From: an uncultured Pelagibacteraceae bacterium
GTDB lineage: Bacteria; Pseudomonadota; Alphaproteobacteria; Pelagibacterales; Pelagibacteraceae
Assembly: GCA_902523185.1 (NCBI GenBank)
Contig: CABYYJ010000006.1
Coordinates: 27,315-91,314, forward strand
DNA: 64,000 nt
Direction of reading: 5' to 3'
Positions within the stretch are counted from its first letter, which is position 1. Every line of letters starts with the position of its first letter. Both the position numbers and the translations under genes were made by a program. Shown here one piece after another: positions 31,295-40,298 of the stretch. The notes beneath the pieces are model-generated. The model did no database searches. It worked only from the letters and a program-made list of their open reading frames with translations, and was not told where the DNA came from.

Positions 31295-32126
31295 TTTTAA
31301 ATTTTAAACATAAATTGTAAATTAATTTTCTATTAGCTTGTTCTGTCTTTGAAATCAATTCGACAGTATCTCTAATACTATATATTTTTAAATTTTTTTT
31401 AATCATGTTGATAATTTTTTTGTCATTTAATGATGGGTTTTTTGTTTTTTTTATTGGCTTTTCTGAAATAACTATTGATAATTCCCCTTTGTAAAATCTC
31501 TCAGGTACTTTAATATTATTTATTTCGCCTCTTAAGAATTCTTCATGAATTTTAGATATCTCTTTTGCAATCATAATTTTACGATCGAAAAAAAACTTTC
31601 TAAATTTTTTTAAATAAAAGTTCAATTTAATTGATGGTGAAAAAAAAATTATTGCATCATTAATATTCGAAAGTGACTTTAAAACTTTTTCTAATTCGTT
31701 GACTGTTTTTGGTAAAAATCCATAAAATAAGAATTTATCACTAAAACCAGTAACGCTCATACTGGCAATAATAGATGAAGCCCCAGGTATAGGAACAATA
31801 TTAATTTTATTTTTTAAACATTCATTGATTAAAAACTTACCAGGATCTGATAACAGTGGTGTTCCTGCATCAGAAATCAAAGACAAAATTTTGCCCTGTT
31901 TAATATGTTCAATAATAAAAGGTGATTGTTTTTTTTCATTAAACTTGTGATAAGAAATTAATTTCTTTTTAATTTTAAGATGATTTAGTAATTTTAATGA
32001 ATGTCTAGTGTCTTCACAAAGAATAATGTCAGATTTATTTAGCACATTAATAGCTCGTAAAGTGATATCATCTAAATTACCAATTGGTGTAGAAACAATA
32101 TATAAGGTGTTTGAAGAAAATTTCAT
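31278..32126 (-). CDS. rsmI: 16S rRNA 2'-O-methyltransferase RsmI
   Basis: Methylates C1402 of 16S rRNA. The 282-residue tetrapyrrole-methylase fold protein shows LYIVSTPIGNLDDITLRA near 8-25, EDTRHSLKLL near 38, SDAGTPLLSDPG near 84, and VPIPGASSIIASM near 111. Its start codon is separated by only 3 bases from that of the divergent LpoA/LppC-like gene, an arrangement in which each promoter must lie inside the other coding region or be extremely compact. The pairing with LppC is common in proteobacteria. Confidence 0.95.
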   Translation of the reverse strand: MKFSSNTLYIVSTPIGNLDDITLRAINVLNKSDIILCEDTRHSLKLLNHLKIKKKLISYHKFNEKKQSPFIIEHIKQGKILSLISDAGTPLLSDPGKFLINECLKNKINIVPIPGASSIIASMSVTGFSDKFLFYGFLPKTVNELEKVLKSLSNINDAIIFFSPSIKLNFYLKKFRKFFFDRKIMIAKEISKIHEEFLRGEINNIKVPERFYKGELSIVISEKPIKKTKNPSLNDKKIINMIKKNLKIYSIRDTVELISKTEQANRKLIYNLCLKFKNEKNN

Positions 32127-32129
32127 TTT

Positions 32130-33278
32130 ATGAAAAAAGTTTACTTTATATTAGTTTACACAATTATCTTTTTTAACTCTAATCTTTTTAGTAATGAAAA
32201 GAATAAGATTTTAAAGGTAGGATTACTCGCGCCCTTAAGCGGAGAGTACAAAGATTTAGGTAATTCTTTACTATATTCTTTACAATTAGCTTTAGAGGAA
32301 ATTGATGATAAAAATGTTATTATTTTACCCAGAGACTCTGGTTTCAATAACAAAGATAAATTAAACTCGGCTGTGCAAGATATTAAGGCTCAGGGTGCGA
32401 ATATTATCATTGGCCCGTTAAATTACGAGGAATTTGATCAAATAAAAAAATTCAATAATATGATTTTTATTTCACCCTCGAACATTAACCCTGAATTTAC
32501 AAATAATGTAATAAGTATCGGTATTAGTTTAGAGTCACAACTAATAGCTTTAGCAGACTTTATAAAAAAGCAAAATAAAACAAAAACTTTAATTATGTTT
32601 CCCAAAAATAATTATACAAATTTAATTAATGAAAAGTTAACTAAAGTAAATTTGAAATTTAAAACATTTATTTACAATCCTAATCCAGAAGTATTAACGA
32701 GTGAAATAGAGAAATTAACAAATTATACCCAAAGAAAAAGAAACTTAGAACTTAGAAAAAAAATGTTTGAAGACAAAGAAGATCCCCAATCAGTAAAAGA
32801 ATTGGAACGACTACAGCAACTATATACCCTAGGTGACGTTGACTTTGACTCTATAATAATAATTGACTTTGGAAATAGCCTCAAAAGTGTTTTAACATCA
32901 CTTATCTACTCAGATGTTAATCAGGAAAAGGTTTTGTTTTCAACAATTAATCAATGGTTTGATGAAAGTATATTTTACGAAAACACAATAAAAGATCTTT
33001 ATTATCCGTCGATTAATTATAAAGAATTCAAAAAATATAACAAAAAATATTTTAACAAATTTAAATTAAACCCTAATGAAATAACAATACTTGCTTATGA
33101 TGCTTTAGGTTTAATATATTATGCTTGGAAAAATAATAATAATATTAAATCAATAAATGATTTTTCTTTTAAAAGTAAGATTAAAGGGAAAATAGGCACA
33201 TTTAGTTTCAAAGAAAGAAAAGTAACTCAGGAGCTCAAAATTTATAGAGCGGCAAACAATAAATTTACAAAATTTTAA
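32130..33278 (+). CDS. LpoA/LppC-like periplasmic binding-fold protein
   Basis: A 382-residue secreted protein with a signal peptide (1 to about 21, ending NLFS) and a type I periplasmic binding fold. KVGLLAPLSGEYKDLGNSLL near 29 is typical of LivK-like and LpoA/LppC proteins; IIGPLNYEEF near 98 and LAYDALGLIYYAW near 327 also fit. Adjacent rsmI is the standard neighbour of LppC, which favours a penicillin-binding-protein activator role over amino acid binding. No lipobox cysteine is visible at the signal peptide end. It overlaps convergent rdgB by 14 bases. Confidence 0.75.
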   Translation: MKKVYFILVYTIIFFNSNLFSNEKNKILKVGLLAPLSGEYKDLGNSLLYSLQLALEEIDDKNVIILPRDSGFNNKDKLNSAVQDIKAQGANIIIGPLNYEEFDQIKKFNNMIFISPSNINPEFTNNVISIGISLESQLIALADFIKKQNKTKTLIMFPKNNYTNLINEKLTKVNLKFKTFIYNPNPEVLTSEIEKLTNYTQRKRNLELRKKMFEDKEDPQSVKELERLQQLYTLGDVDFDSIIIIDFGNSLKSVLTSLIYSDVNQEKVLFSTINQWFDESIFYENTIKDLYYPSINYKEFKKYNKKYFNKFKLNPNEITILAYDALGLIYYAWKNNNNIKSINDFSFKSKIKGKIGTFSFKERKVTQELKIYRAANNKFTKF

Positions 33279-33843
33279 TTTTTTTTTTTAACTTTTTAAA
33301 TGCGATAAACCTATGATCAATTAACATTTTTTTTGATTTAGACATTTGACCAAATGTAATATTACTATTTTTCGGTAAAAATATTGGATCATAACCAAAG
33401 CCCTTTGTGCCAATTATTTGATTTGAAATTTTTCCATTAATTTTACCAATTACAGTGATTGGCTTTTTTTTCGGTTTTTTATACGACAAACAACATACAA
33501 ATACAGCTGATCTATTTTTTTTGTTTCTCATTTTTTTTAAAATATATTTCATTCCTTTATTGAAGCCGCCACGTTGTTTAGCAAGTCGTGCTGAATAAAT
33601 CCCCGGCTTGTTATGTAATGATTTAATACATAAGCCTGAGTCATCTGATATAACAGGATAGTTTACAAATTTTGAAAAGAAATTTACTTTAAGCTTTGCA
33701 TTTTGTTGAAAAGTTTTTCCTGTCTCTTCCGGACTTGGTATTTTAAGTGTTAAAGGTGAGATTTTCCTATATTTTCTTGAGATTAAATGCGAAATTTCCT
33801 TAAATTTACCTCGATTGTGAGTACCTATTAAAATTTTTTTCAT
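33265..33843 (-). CDS. rdgB: dITP/XTP pyrophosphatase RdgB
   Basis: Removes non-canonical purine nucleotides (dITP, XTP). The 192 residues contain IGTHNRGKFKEI near 5, the metal site SDDSGLCIKSL near 68, KGFGYDPIFLP near 145, and FGQMSKSKKMLIDHRFIAF near 163-181, all typical. It is divergent from grpE with 42 bases between them. In many alphaproteobacteria rdgB lies beside hrcA and grpE, but hrcA is not present here. Confidence 0.95.
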   Translation of the reverse strand: MKKILIGTHNRGKFKEISHLISRKYRKISPLTLKIPSPEETGKTFQQNAKLKVNFFSKFVNYPVISDDSGLCIKSLHNKPGIYSARLAKQRGGFNKGMKYILKKMRNKKNRSAVFVCCLSYKKPKKKPITVIGKINGKISNQIIGTKGFGYDPIFLPKNSNITFGQMSKSKKMLIDHRFIAFKKLKKKIKIL

Positions 33844-33885
33844 ATCGGTCTAGTAATTTTAAAATTATTAACTATATAGCACTCA

Positions 33886-34458
33886 ATGTCGGATAATAAT
33901 AATAAAAAACCAGAAACTAACAACCAAGAACTAAAAGAAAAAGAAAGTGAAAATCCTCAGAATATAGAAGAGAAGTCAAAAGATAAAAAAGAAACTTCGA
34001 TAGAGGATAAACTAAAGGACACAGAAGACAAATTATTACGATCTTTAGCTGAATTAGAAAATCAAAGAAGAAGGTTTGATAAGGAAATAAAAGATGCTTT
34101 TGAATTTGGCTCATTTAATTTTGCAAGAGAAAGTTTAGCTATTCTTGATAATTTACAAAGAGCTAAAGATGCTATTAGAAATGATAAAGATCTTAAAATT
34201 AATAAAGACTTAGAAAAGTTTATAGAAAACATCACAATAATTGAAAAAGATATAACAACTATATTTGAAAAAAATAAAATAAAAAAAATCGAAACAAAGG
34301 GGAAAAAATTCGATCCTAACCTTCATCAAGCAATGACAGAAATTGAGGATGAAAAATCAGATGCTGGAATAATTCTTCAAGAAGTACAGGCAGGTTATAT
34401 GTTTGGAGAGAGATTACTCAGACCTGCTTTGGTTGGTGTATCAAAGAAAAAAAATTAA
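33886..34458 (+). CDS. grpE: nucleotide exchange factor GrpE
   Basis: Releases ADP from DnaK. The 190-residue protein has an acidic/lysine-rich coiled-coil N-terminal arm (1 to about 60), AELENQRRRFDKEIKDAFEF near 57-76, and a C-terminal beta domain with GKKFDPNLHQAMTEI near 140 and VQAGYMFGERLLRPALVGVSK near 165-185 (two adjoining parts). It lies 89 bases before dnaK, which has its own heat-shock-like promoter in that gap. Thus grpE could be transcribed alone or through dnaK. Confidence 0.96.
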   Translation: MSDNNNKKPETNNQELKEKESENPQNIEEKSKDKKETSIEDKLKDTEDKLLRSLAELENQRRRFDKEIKDAFEFGSFNFARESLAILDNLQRAKDAIRNDKDLKINKDLEKFIENITIIEKDITTIFEKNKIKKIETKGKKFDPNLHQAMTEIEDEKSDAGIILQEVQAGYMFGERLLRPALVGVSKKKN

Positions 34459-34484
34459 AAAATTGAGGAAAATAGACAAAAAAA

Positions 34485-34522
34485 GGGGGTTAAGAGGTCT
34501 TGTAGATCAAAAAAAAACCCCC
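34485..34522 (+). other. interrupted inverted repeat overlapping the dnaK promoter
   Basis: An outer 7-bp stem (GGGGGTT at 34485-34491 with AACCCCC at 34516-34522) encloses an inner 5-bp stem (GGTCT / AGATC, loop TGT, 34496-34508). No T run follows, so it is not a normal terminator. It overlaps the proposed -35 and -10, so the symmetry may be a DNA-level operator or a by-product of the C-rich -10. Confidence 0.45.
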
Positions 34523-34526
34523 ATAT
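34499..34526 (+). promoter_or_regulatory. sigma-32 (RpoH)-like heat-shock promoter of dnaK
   Basis: CTTGTAG (34499-34505), a 13-base spacer, then CCCCATAT (34519-34526). The heat-shock consensus is CTTGAAA-N13/14-CCCCATNT, so the -10 is perfect and the -35 keeps CTTG. Transcription would begin about 7 bases downstream, leaving a leader of roughly 15 bases before dnaK. A similar element with the same spacer precedes hslV. Confidence 0.65.
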
Positions 34527-34547
34527 AAATCAGTCAAAGGATAAATT

Positions 34548-36473
34548 ATGAGCAAAGTTATTGGAATAGATTTAGGAACTACAAACTCTTGTGTTGCCAT
34601 CATGGATGGTTCACAAGCAAAGGTTTTAGAGAATATTGAAGGAGCCAGAACAACACCTTCTGTTGTTGCCTTTTTAGAAAATGATGAAAAGTTAGTTGGT
34701 CAACCTGCTAAAAGACAAGCAGTTACTAATGCTGGCGATACGATTTTTGCAGTTAAGAGATTAATTGGTAGAAAATTTGATGGGCCGTCAGTACAAAAAG
34801 ATATTACTAAAGTACCTTATAAAATCGTTAAATCTGACAATGGAGATGCATGGGTTGAAGGTAAGGGAAAAAAATATTCTCCCGCACAGATCTCAGCTTT
34901 CGTTTTACAGAAAATGAAAGAGACAGCAGAAAAATATTTAGGTCAAGCAGTTACAAAAGCTGTAATCACTGTCCCGGCTTATTTTAATGACTCTCAAAGA
35001 CAAGCAACTAAAGATGCAGGAAAAATTGCCGGTCTAGAGGTACTTAGAATAATTAATGAACCTACAGCCGCATCATTAGCTTATGGTTTAGACAAAAAAG
35101 GTGGAAAAAAAATTGCGGTTTACGACTTAGGAGGTGGTACATTTGATATTTCTATTTTAGAAATTGGCGACGGAGTATTCGAGGTTAAATCGACAAATGG
35201 GGATACTTTTTTAGGTGGTGAAGACTTCGATGATGAAATTGTTGCTTACCTTGCATCAGAGTTTAAAAAAGATAATAGTATAGATTTAAAAAACGACAAA
35301 CTTGCGCTTCAAAGACTTAAAGAAGCTGCAGAAAAAGCTAAAATTGAATTATCGTCAGCTGCTCAAACAGAAATCAATTTACCTTTTATCACTGCTGATA
35401 AGACAGGCCCTAAACATCTAAACTTAAAATTTACTAGAGCGAAACTTGAAGCTCTTGTCCAAGGCTTAGTTGATAGAACTCTTGAGCCTTGCAAAACTGC
35501 TTTAAAAGACTCAGGCTTCTCAGCTGCTGAAATTAACGAAGTCGTCCTTGTTGGTGGTATGACAAGAATGCCGAAAATTATTGAAACAGTTAAAAATTTT
35601 TTTGGAAAAGAACCAAATAAAAGCGTTAATCCAGATGAAGTAGTCGCAATGGGAGCTGCTATTCAAGGTGGAGTGCTACAAGGAGATGTAAAAGATGTTT
35701 TGCTTTTAGATGTAACTCCTCTTTCTTTAGGTATTGAAACACTTGGCGGAGTTTCAACAAAACTTATTGAAAAAAATACGACTATTCCGACAAAAAAGAG
35801 TCAAGTTTTTTCAACCGCTGAGGACAATCAACCAGCAGTTTCTATTAGAGTTTTACAAGGTGAAAGAGAAATGGCAGCAGATAACAAAATTTTAGGAAAT
35901 TTTGAGTTGGTTGGAATTCCACCAGCACCAAGAGGAACACCTCAGATCGAAGTAACGTTTGATATAGATGCTAACGGGATAGTAAGTGTATCCGCAAAAG
36001 ATAAAGGAACAGGAAAAGAACAGAAAATTCAAATTCAAGCGTCAGGTGGTTTATCTGATGAAGAAATCCAGAAGATGGTAAAAGACGCTGAAGCCAATAA
36101 AGAAGCAGATAAGAAAAAAAGAGAAAACGTCGATGCTAGAAATCAAGCAGATAGCTTAGTGTTCTCAACAGAAAAAAGTCTGAAAGAACATGGAGATAAA
36201 ATATCTGCAGAGGAGAAAAAGTCTATTGAAAACGGTATAGCGGATCTTAAAAAAGCTTTAGAGGGATCAGATGTTGAGGATGTGAAGAAAAAGACTCAAA
36301 GTTTAATACAGGTTTCAATGAAATTAGGTGAAGCAGTTTATAAAAGCCAACAAAAACCAAACGATAAAGATAAAGGATCTGGTGGACCAAACGACTCCAA
36401 ACCTGGCGACAAAGATAATGTAGTCGATGCAGATTTTGAAGACGTGAAAGAAGATAAAGAAAAAAGCGCCTAA
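34548..36473 (+). CDS. dnaK: chaperone DnaK (Hsp70)
   Basis: ATP-dependent chaperone. The 641 residues have the usual nucleotide-binding domain ([13 protein letters not shown] near 4, [13 protein letters not shown] near 194, [10 protein letters not shown] near 335), the linker [16 protein letters not shown] near 385, the substrate-binding beta domain, and an alpha lid with a lysine/aspartate-rich tail ending DKEKSA. It is the centre of the grpE-dnaK-dnaJ cluster, with its own heat-shock-like promoter. Confidence 0.98.
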   Translation: MSKVIGIDLGTTNSCVAIMDGSQAKVLENIEGARTTPSVVAFLENDEKLVGQPAKRQAVTNAGDTIFAVKRLIGRKFDGPSVQKDITKVPYKIVKSDNGDAWVEGKGKKYSPAQISAFVLQKMKETAEKYLGQAVTKAVITVPAYFNDSQRQATKDAGKIAGLEVLRIINEPTAASLAYGLDKKGGKKIAVYDLGGGTFDISILEIGDGVFEVKSTNGDTFLGGEDFDDEIVAYLASEFKKDNSIDLKNDKLALQRLKEAAEKAKIELSSAAQTEINLPFITADKTGPKHLNLKFTRAKLEALVQGLVDRTLEPCKTALKDSGFSAAEINEVVLVGGMTRMPKIIETVKNFFGKEPNKSVNPDEVVAMGAAIQGGVLQGDVKDVLLLDVTPLSLGIETLGGVSTKLIEKNTTIPTKKSQVFSTAEDNQPAVSIRVLQGEREMAADNKILGNFELVGIPPAPRGTPQIEVTFDIDANGIVSVSAKDKGTGKEQKIQIQASGGLSDEEIQKMVKDAEANKEADKKKRENVDARNQADSLVFSTEKSLKEHGDKISAEEKKSIENGIADLKKALEGSDVEDVKKKTQSLIQVSMKLGEAVYKSQQKPNDKDKGSGGPNDSKPGDKDNVVDADFEDVKEDKEKSA

Positions 36474-36483
36474 GATAACAAAC

Positions 36484-36490
36484 AAGGAGA
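36484..36490 (+). promoter_or_regulatory. dnaJ ribosome binding site
   Basis: AAGGAGA lies 6 bases before a GTG codon at 36497. This strong Shine-Dalgarno decides the non-ATG start of dnaJ. Confidence 0.75.
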
Positions 36491-36496
36491 CGTCCT

Positions 36497-37618
36497 GTGG
36501 CCAAAAGAGATTGTTATGATGTCTTAGGTATCCCTAAAGGGGCTTCAAAAGAAGATATCAAAAAAGCATATAGAAAATTAGCACTTAAATACCATCCCGA
36601 CAAAAATAAAGGCGACAAAGCTTCTGAGGAAAAATTTAAAGAAGCAAGTGAGGCCTATCACATTCTTTCTGACGAAAAAAGAAAAGCTAACTACGATCAG
36701 TTCGGGCACGCAGCATTCGAAGGTGGAGGAGGTGGAGGGTTCCAGGGTTTTGGTGGTTTTGATAGTTCTTCTTTCTCTGATATTTTTGAGGATTTTTTTA
36801 GTGATTTTGGTGGAGGTTCATCAAGACGAGCTAGTAATAGAGGGAATGATTTAAGATACGATGTAAGTATTAGTTTAGAGGACGCTTATAACGGTACCGA
36901 AAAAAATGTTAGATATACTACTTATAAATCTTGTAAATCATGCTCAGGAAGTGGAGCGGCAAAAGGATCTAAACCTGTTCAATGTGATTACTGTTCTGGA
37001 AGAGGAAAAGTAAGATCAAATCAGGGATTCTTCACCGTGCAGCAAACTTGTCCTCAGTGTAGCGGGTATGGTGAAATGATTAGTGCACCATGTAATAATT
37101 GCAGCGGAAACGGAAAAATACAAGCAAACGAAAATGTTACAGTTAAAATCCCTAAAGGGGTTGATGATGGAACTAGAATTAGATTAACTGGTAAAGGTGA
37201 AGCAGGATCAAAGGGTGGTTCGAGTGGAGATCTTTATTTATTTATTTCAATTGATAATCACAATATTTTCAAAAGGTCTGAGGAGAATTTATATTACGAG
37301 TTGCCAATTTCATTTTCAGATGCAGCATTGGGAACTTCTGTAGAGGTGCCTTCAATTGATGGTGGAAAATCTAAAATTAGAATCCCTTCAGGAACACAAC
37401 ATGGAAAACAGTTTAGACTTAAAGGTAAAGGGATGCCGATACTCAGAAGAAGTATATTTGGAGATCTTTATATAAGAGTTGTAACCCAAGTACCAACGTC
37501 TCTTTCAAAGCGACAAAAAGAAATATTAGAAGAATTTAATCAGATTGAGACTGATAAACCAGATCCAGTAATTAAAAGTTTTTTTGAGAAAGCTAAAAAA
37601 TTCTGGAAAAGAACATAG
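36497..37618 (+). CDS. dnaJ: co-chaperone DnaJ (Hsp40)
   Basis: Delivers clients to DnaK and stimulates its ATPase. It starts at GTG with a strong ribosome site. The 373 residues contain a J domain with the HPD motif (KYHPDKNKG near 32), a glycine/phenylalanine-rich linker (about 75-115), four zinc-binding CxxCxGxG repeats ([32 protein letters not shown], about 145-210), and the C-terminal substrate domains. It is the third gene of the grpE-dnaK-dnaJ cluster, 23 bases after dnaK. Confidence 0.98.
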   Translation: MAKRDCYDVLGIPKGASKEDIKKAYRKLALKYHPDKNKGDKASEEKFKEASEAYHILSDEKRKANYDQFGHAAFEGGGGGGFQGFGGFDSSSFSDIFEDFFSDFGGGSSRRASNRGNDLRYDVSISLEDAYNGTEKNVRYTTYKSCKSCSGSGAAKGSKPVQCDYCSGRGKVRSNQGFFTVQQTCPQCSGYGEMISAPCNNCSGNGKIQANENVTVKIPKGVDDGTRIRLTGKGEAGSKGGSSGDLYLFISIDNHNIFKRSEENLYYELPISFSDAALGTSVEVPSIDGGKSKIRIPSGTQHGKQFRLKGKGMPILRRSIFGDLYIRVVTQVPTSLSKRQKEILEEFNQIETDKPDPVIKSFFEKAKKFWKRT

Positions 37619-37623
37619 ATAAA

Positions 37624-37791
37624 ATGGAAACTGATCAGATAATGTCTGCAATATTTCTCGTTGCAGTACTTGCTTTGATCTTACCAGGGTTTTTATCCAC
37701 TAATAGTAAGTCAAAACAGTTTTTAAGTAATTTATCTATCTGGACTATAATTGTCCTAGTGATTATTGTAATTATTTATTTATTTAAATAA
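37624..37791 (+). CDS. small two-span membrane protein
   Basis: A 55-codon gene between dnaJ and dapB. It opens at ATG 37624 (METDQIMSAIFLV) and its TAA overlaps the dapB ATG by one base. There are two hydrophobic stretches: residues 8-24 (SAIFLVAVLALILPGFL) and 38-54 (LSIWTIIVLVIIVIIY), joined by a polar loop STNSKSKQ, and the protein ends in Lys. I do not recognise a family. The tight junctions at both ends (5 bases after dnaJ, overlap with dapB) argue for a real gene in this operon. Its function is unknown. Confidence 0.65.
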   Translation: METDQIMSAIFLVAVLALILPGFLSTNSKSKQFLSNLSIWTIIVLVIIVIIYLFK

Positions 37792-38567
37792 TGAAAAAAA
37801 TTAATTTAGCTATTACCGGATGTATGGGTAGAATGGGCCAACAACTCATTAAATCAGCAAATAAAAATAAAGTTTTTAAGCTTGTTTCTTTAACCGAAAA
37901 TAAAAAGATAAGAAAAAAAATTTCTGGAATTAAGCCTCAAATCAATTCAATTGATGCTTTTAAGAAAGCTAAGGTGATCGTAGATTTTACTGTTCCTAAG
38001 TGTACATTGCAAATTTTACGTATTGCTGTAAAGCAAAAGAAAAGAGTTGTAATTGGAACAACAGGTTTTTCAGAGAAAGAAGAAAAATTAATTAAAAATT
38101 TATCAAGGAAAATTCCTATACTAAAGGCAGGCAATATGAGCTTAGGGGTGAACTTGCTTATGTATTTAACAGAGATAGCATCAAAATCTTTAAGTACTGA
38201 CTTTTTGAGTAAAGTATATGAGGTTCATCACAAACATAAAATAGATTATCCATCAGGGACTGCTTTAATGTTGGCAAAAGGTATAGCAGAAGGAAAAAAT
38301 AAAAGCTTCTATAGTTTAATAGGAAAAAAATATTTGAATAAGAAATCTTTTCCTTATTCAAAAAAAATAAATTTTAATTCAATTCGTAAAGGGGAAGTAA
38401 TTGGTGAACATGAAGTGAGATTCTCTAGTGGGAAAGAAACTATAAAGCTTAATCATGAGTCTTTTGATAGAGCTTTATATTCTGAGGGAGCTTTAACTGC
38501 GGCTTCTTGGTTGATGTCAAAAAAAGCAGGTCTATATTCCATGCGAGACCTTCTTAATTTTAAGTGA
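37791..38567 (+). CDS. dapB: 4-hydroxy-tetrahydrodipicolinate reductase DapB
   Basis: Second step of the lysine/diaminopimelate branch. The 258-residue protein begins with a nucleotide-binding ITGCMGRMGQQLIKSA, then the VIGTTGFSEKE loop (near 84), NMSLGVNLLMYL (about 115), and HHKHKIDYPSGTALMLAKGI near 142-162 (adjoining parts), which carries the catalytic His-Lys pair. The start shares one base with the preceding small gene, and the stop overlaps the nth GTG start. Confidence 0.96.
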   Translation: MKKINLAITGCMGRMGQQLIKSANKNKVFKLVSLTENKKIRKKISGIKPQINSIDAFKKAKVIVDFTVPKCTLQILRIAVKQKKRVVIGTTGFSEKEEKLIKNLSRKIPILKAGNMSLGVNLLMYLTEIASKSLSTDFLSKVYEVHHKHKIDYPSGTALMLAKGIAEGKNKSFYSLIGKKYLNKKSFPYSKKINFNSIRKGEVIGEHEVRFSSGKETIKLNHESFDRALYSEGALTAASWLMSKKAGLYSMRDLLNFK

Positions 38568-39217
38568 GCAATAAGAAAAAAGCACAAATTATCTTAAGGA
38601 TATTAAATAAGACTTATCCAAAAGTTCCCATACCGCTTAACTATAAAAATACTTTTACACTTTTAATATCTGTGCTCCTCTCAGCCCAATGTACAGATGT
38701 AAACGTGAATAACGTTACAAAGGAAATTTATCCAAAATTTTATAAGCCTCAACACTTTGTAAAACTTGGAAGAAAAAAAATTGAAAGACTAATTAAAAGA
38801 ATAGGCATTTATAGAGTAAAAGCTAAAAGCATATTTTACTTATCAAAAACATTAGTTGAAAAATATGAAGGTAAGGTTCCAAAAACTTACGAAGAATTAG
38901 AGAAGTTACCTGGTGTGGGACACAAAACTGCAAGTGTTGTCATGTCTCAAGGATTTGGTTTTCCAGCTTTCCCAGTAGATACTCATATTCACAGACTAGC
39001 ACAGAGATGGGGACTAACTAATGGTAAAAATGTTTTACAAACTGAAAAGGATTTAAAGGAAGTTTTTCCAAAAAAACACTGGAACAAACTACATCTACAA
39101 ATTATTTGGTATGGGAGAGAATATTGTAAAGCTCGGGATTGCTATGGAATAGCTTGTAAAATATGTAAAAGCTGTTATCCAAATAGAAAAAAACCTATTA
39201 AAACAAAAAAAGCTTAA
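38564..39217 (+). CDS. nth: endonuclease III
   Basis: DNA glycosylase/AP lyase for oxidised pyrimidines. The GTG start overlaps the dapB TGA (GTGA). The 217 residues have the helix-hairpin-helix LPGVGHKTASVVMS near 113 with catalytic Lys, and catalytic Asp in VDTHIHRLAQRWG near 138. The C-terminal iron-sulfur loop reads C-x4-C-x4-C-x2-C-x2-C, instead of the canonical C-x6-C-x2-C-x5-C. Three canonical cysteines are in place and the second is displaced. Confidence 0.93.
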   Translation: MSNKKKAQIILRILNKTYPKVPIPLNYKNTFTLLISVLLSAQCTDVNVNNVTKEIYPKFYKPQHFVKLGRKKIERLIKRIGIYRVKAKSIFYLSKTLVEKYEGKVPKTYEELEKLPGVGHKTASVVMSQGFGFPAFPVDTHIHRLAQRWGLTNGKNVLQTEKDLKEVFPKKHWNKLHLQIIWYGREYCKARDCYGIACKICKSCYPNRKKPIKTKKA

Positions 39218-40147
39218 ATGAAAATCTTAGGAATTGGTAACGCTATTGTTGATGTCATTTGTAAAGTTGACGATAAATTCATCACACAAAACAAGTTAAC
39301 AAAAAGTACAATGAAACTTGTAGATGAAGTTGAATTTAAAAAATTACTATCTACACTTAAAATAGAAGATACTGTCTCAGGCGGTTCAGTTGCTAATTCA
39401 GTTGTAGGACTTTCGCAACTGGGAAATAAAGTAGGTTTTATAGGCAAAGTAAGTGATGATGATTTAGGTAAGAAATACGAGGAAGGCTTAAAAAATGAAA
39501 ATGTTCAGTTTTTCTATTTAAAGAAAAAAGAAGTAATCCCAACTGGAACTTGTTTAATTCTGATAACACCTGACTCAGAGAGAACTATGGTAACTTTTTT
39601 AGGCACTGCAGGAAAAATAAATGAAAGTGATATTAATACCAATGCAATAAAAAATAGTGAAATCTTATTTTTAGAAGGCTATCTTTGGGATGAAGGTGAT
39701 CCAAAGAAGGCTTTTGAAAAGGCGATAAATAATTCTAACAAGGTTGCCATGTCATTATCAGACTTATTTTGTGTTGAAAGACATAAACCTCATTTTCTTG
39801 AATTAGTTAAAAATAAGTTGGATATTACATTTGCAAACGAACAAGAAATCATGTCATTAATCGATGTTAAAAAATTTGATGATGTAATAAATTTTGCTAG
39901 AGAACTAAATAAGTTAATTGTTATTACTCGTGGAGATAAAGGAGCTTTAGCGATAAATAATAATGAGGTAGTAGAGTGTTCTGCAAAAAAAAATCTTAAA
40001 ATTAAAGATTTAACAGGTGCAGGAGATTTATTCGCTAGTGGTTTCTTACATGGCTTTGTTAATAATAAACCTAACAAAGAAAGTTTAGAAATTGGAACAA
40101 AAATGTCTTCTAAAGTAATTCAAATAATTGGAGCTAGACTGAATTGA
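39218..40147 (+). CDS. PfkB-family sugar/nucleoside kinase (adenosine kinase-like)
   Basis: A 309-residue ribokinase-fold kinase. The N-terminal GNAIVDVICKVDDKFI, the GGSVANSVVGLSQLG substrate segment near 55, and the anion hole/catalytic base motif DLTGAGDLFASGFLHG near 268 are typical of alphaproteobacterial adenosine kinase-like PfkB proteins. Substrate specificity (adenosine, ribose, or another) cannot be proven from sequence. It follows nth immediately. Confidence 0.85.
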   Translation: MKILGIGNAIVDVICKVDDKFITQNKLTKSTMKLVDEVEFKKLLSTLKIEDTVSGGSVANSVVGLSQLGNKVGFIGKVSDDDLGKKYEEGLKNENVQFFYLKKKEVIPTGTCLILITPDSERTMVTFLGTAGKINESDINTNAIKNSEILFLEGYLWDEGDPKKAFEKAINNSNKVAMSLSDLFCVERHKPHFLELVKNKLDITFANEQEIMSLIDVKKFDDVINFARELNKLIVITRGDKGALAINNNEVVECSAKKNLKIKDLTGAGDLFASGFLHGFVNNKPNKESLEIGTKMSSKVIQIIGARLN

Positions 40148-40191
40148 TTTAATATCTATCTATTTTTGAATTTAATTTTTTTAAAAAGAAC

Positions 40192-40284
40192 TTAAATTAG
40201 CTTTTTTCTTTTAAAACTACCTTTGCCTTTTTTTGGCTTTACAACTCTTTTTCTATACTTTGCCGTGAAAAGATCTTTTGCCAT
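40192..40284 (-). CDS. arfA: ArfA-like alternative ribosome-rescue factor, minimal form
   Basis: A 30-codon gene (MAKDLFTAKYRKRVV...) that ends KKGKGSFKRKKLI. The core R-x-RVV-x-x-KKGKGSF-x-RK closely matches the conserved C-terminal half of E. coli ArfA (R-x-RV-x-K-x-KKGKGSY-x-RK), which binds the empty mRNA channel and recruits RF2 to release stalled ribosomes. An in-frame GTG at 40302 overlaps the response regulator stop (GTGA) and would add KKRNK, giving 36 residues. The gene is far shorter than enteric ArfA (about 55-72 residues). Its exact start is uncertain. Confidence 0.68.
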   Translation of the reverse strand: MAKDLFTAKYRKRVVKPKKGKGSFKRKKLI

Positions 40285-40298
40285 TTTATTTCTTTTTT

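Noticed and set aside
34459..34547. Riboswitch or structured RNA between grpE and dnaK
   Set aside because: The inverted repeat coincides with a convincing heat-shock promoter, and no known riboswitch pattern is visible; listed only as an inverted repeat.
40160..40200. AT-rich imperfect hairpin after the kinase and ArfA-like genes
   Set aside because: The arms are almost only A and T, and runs of T and A are everywhere in this window; there is no G-C-rich stem with a T tract, so I do not call it a terminator.
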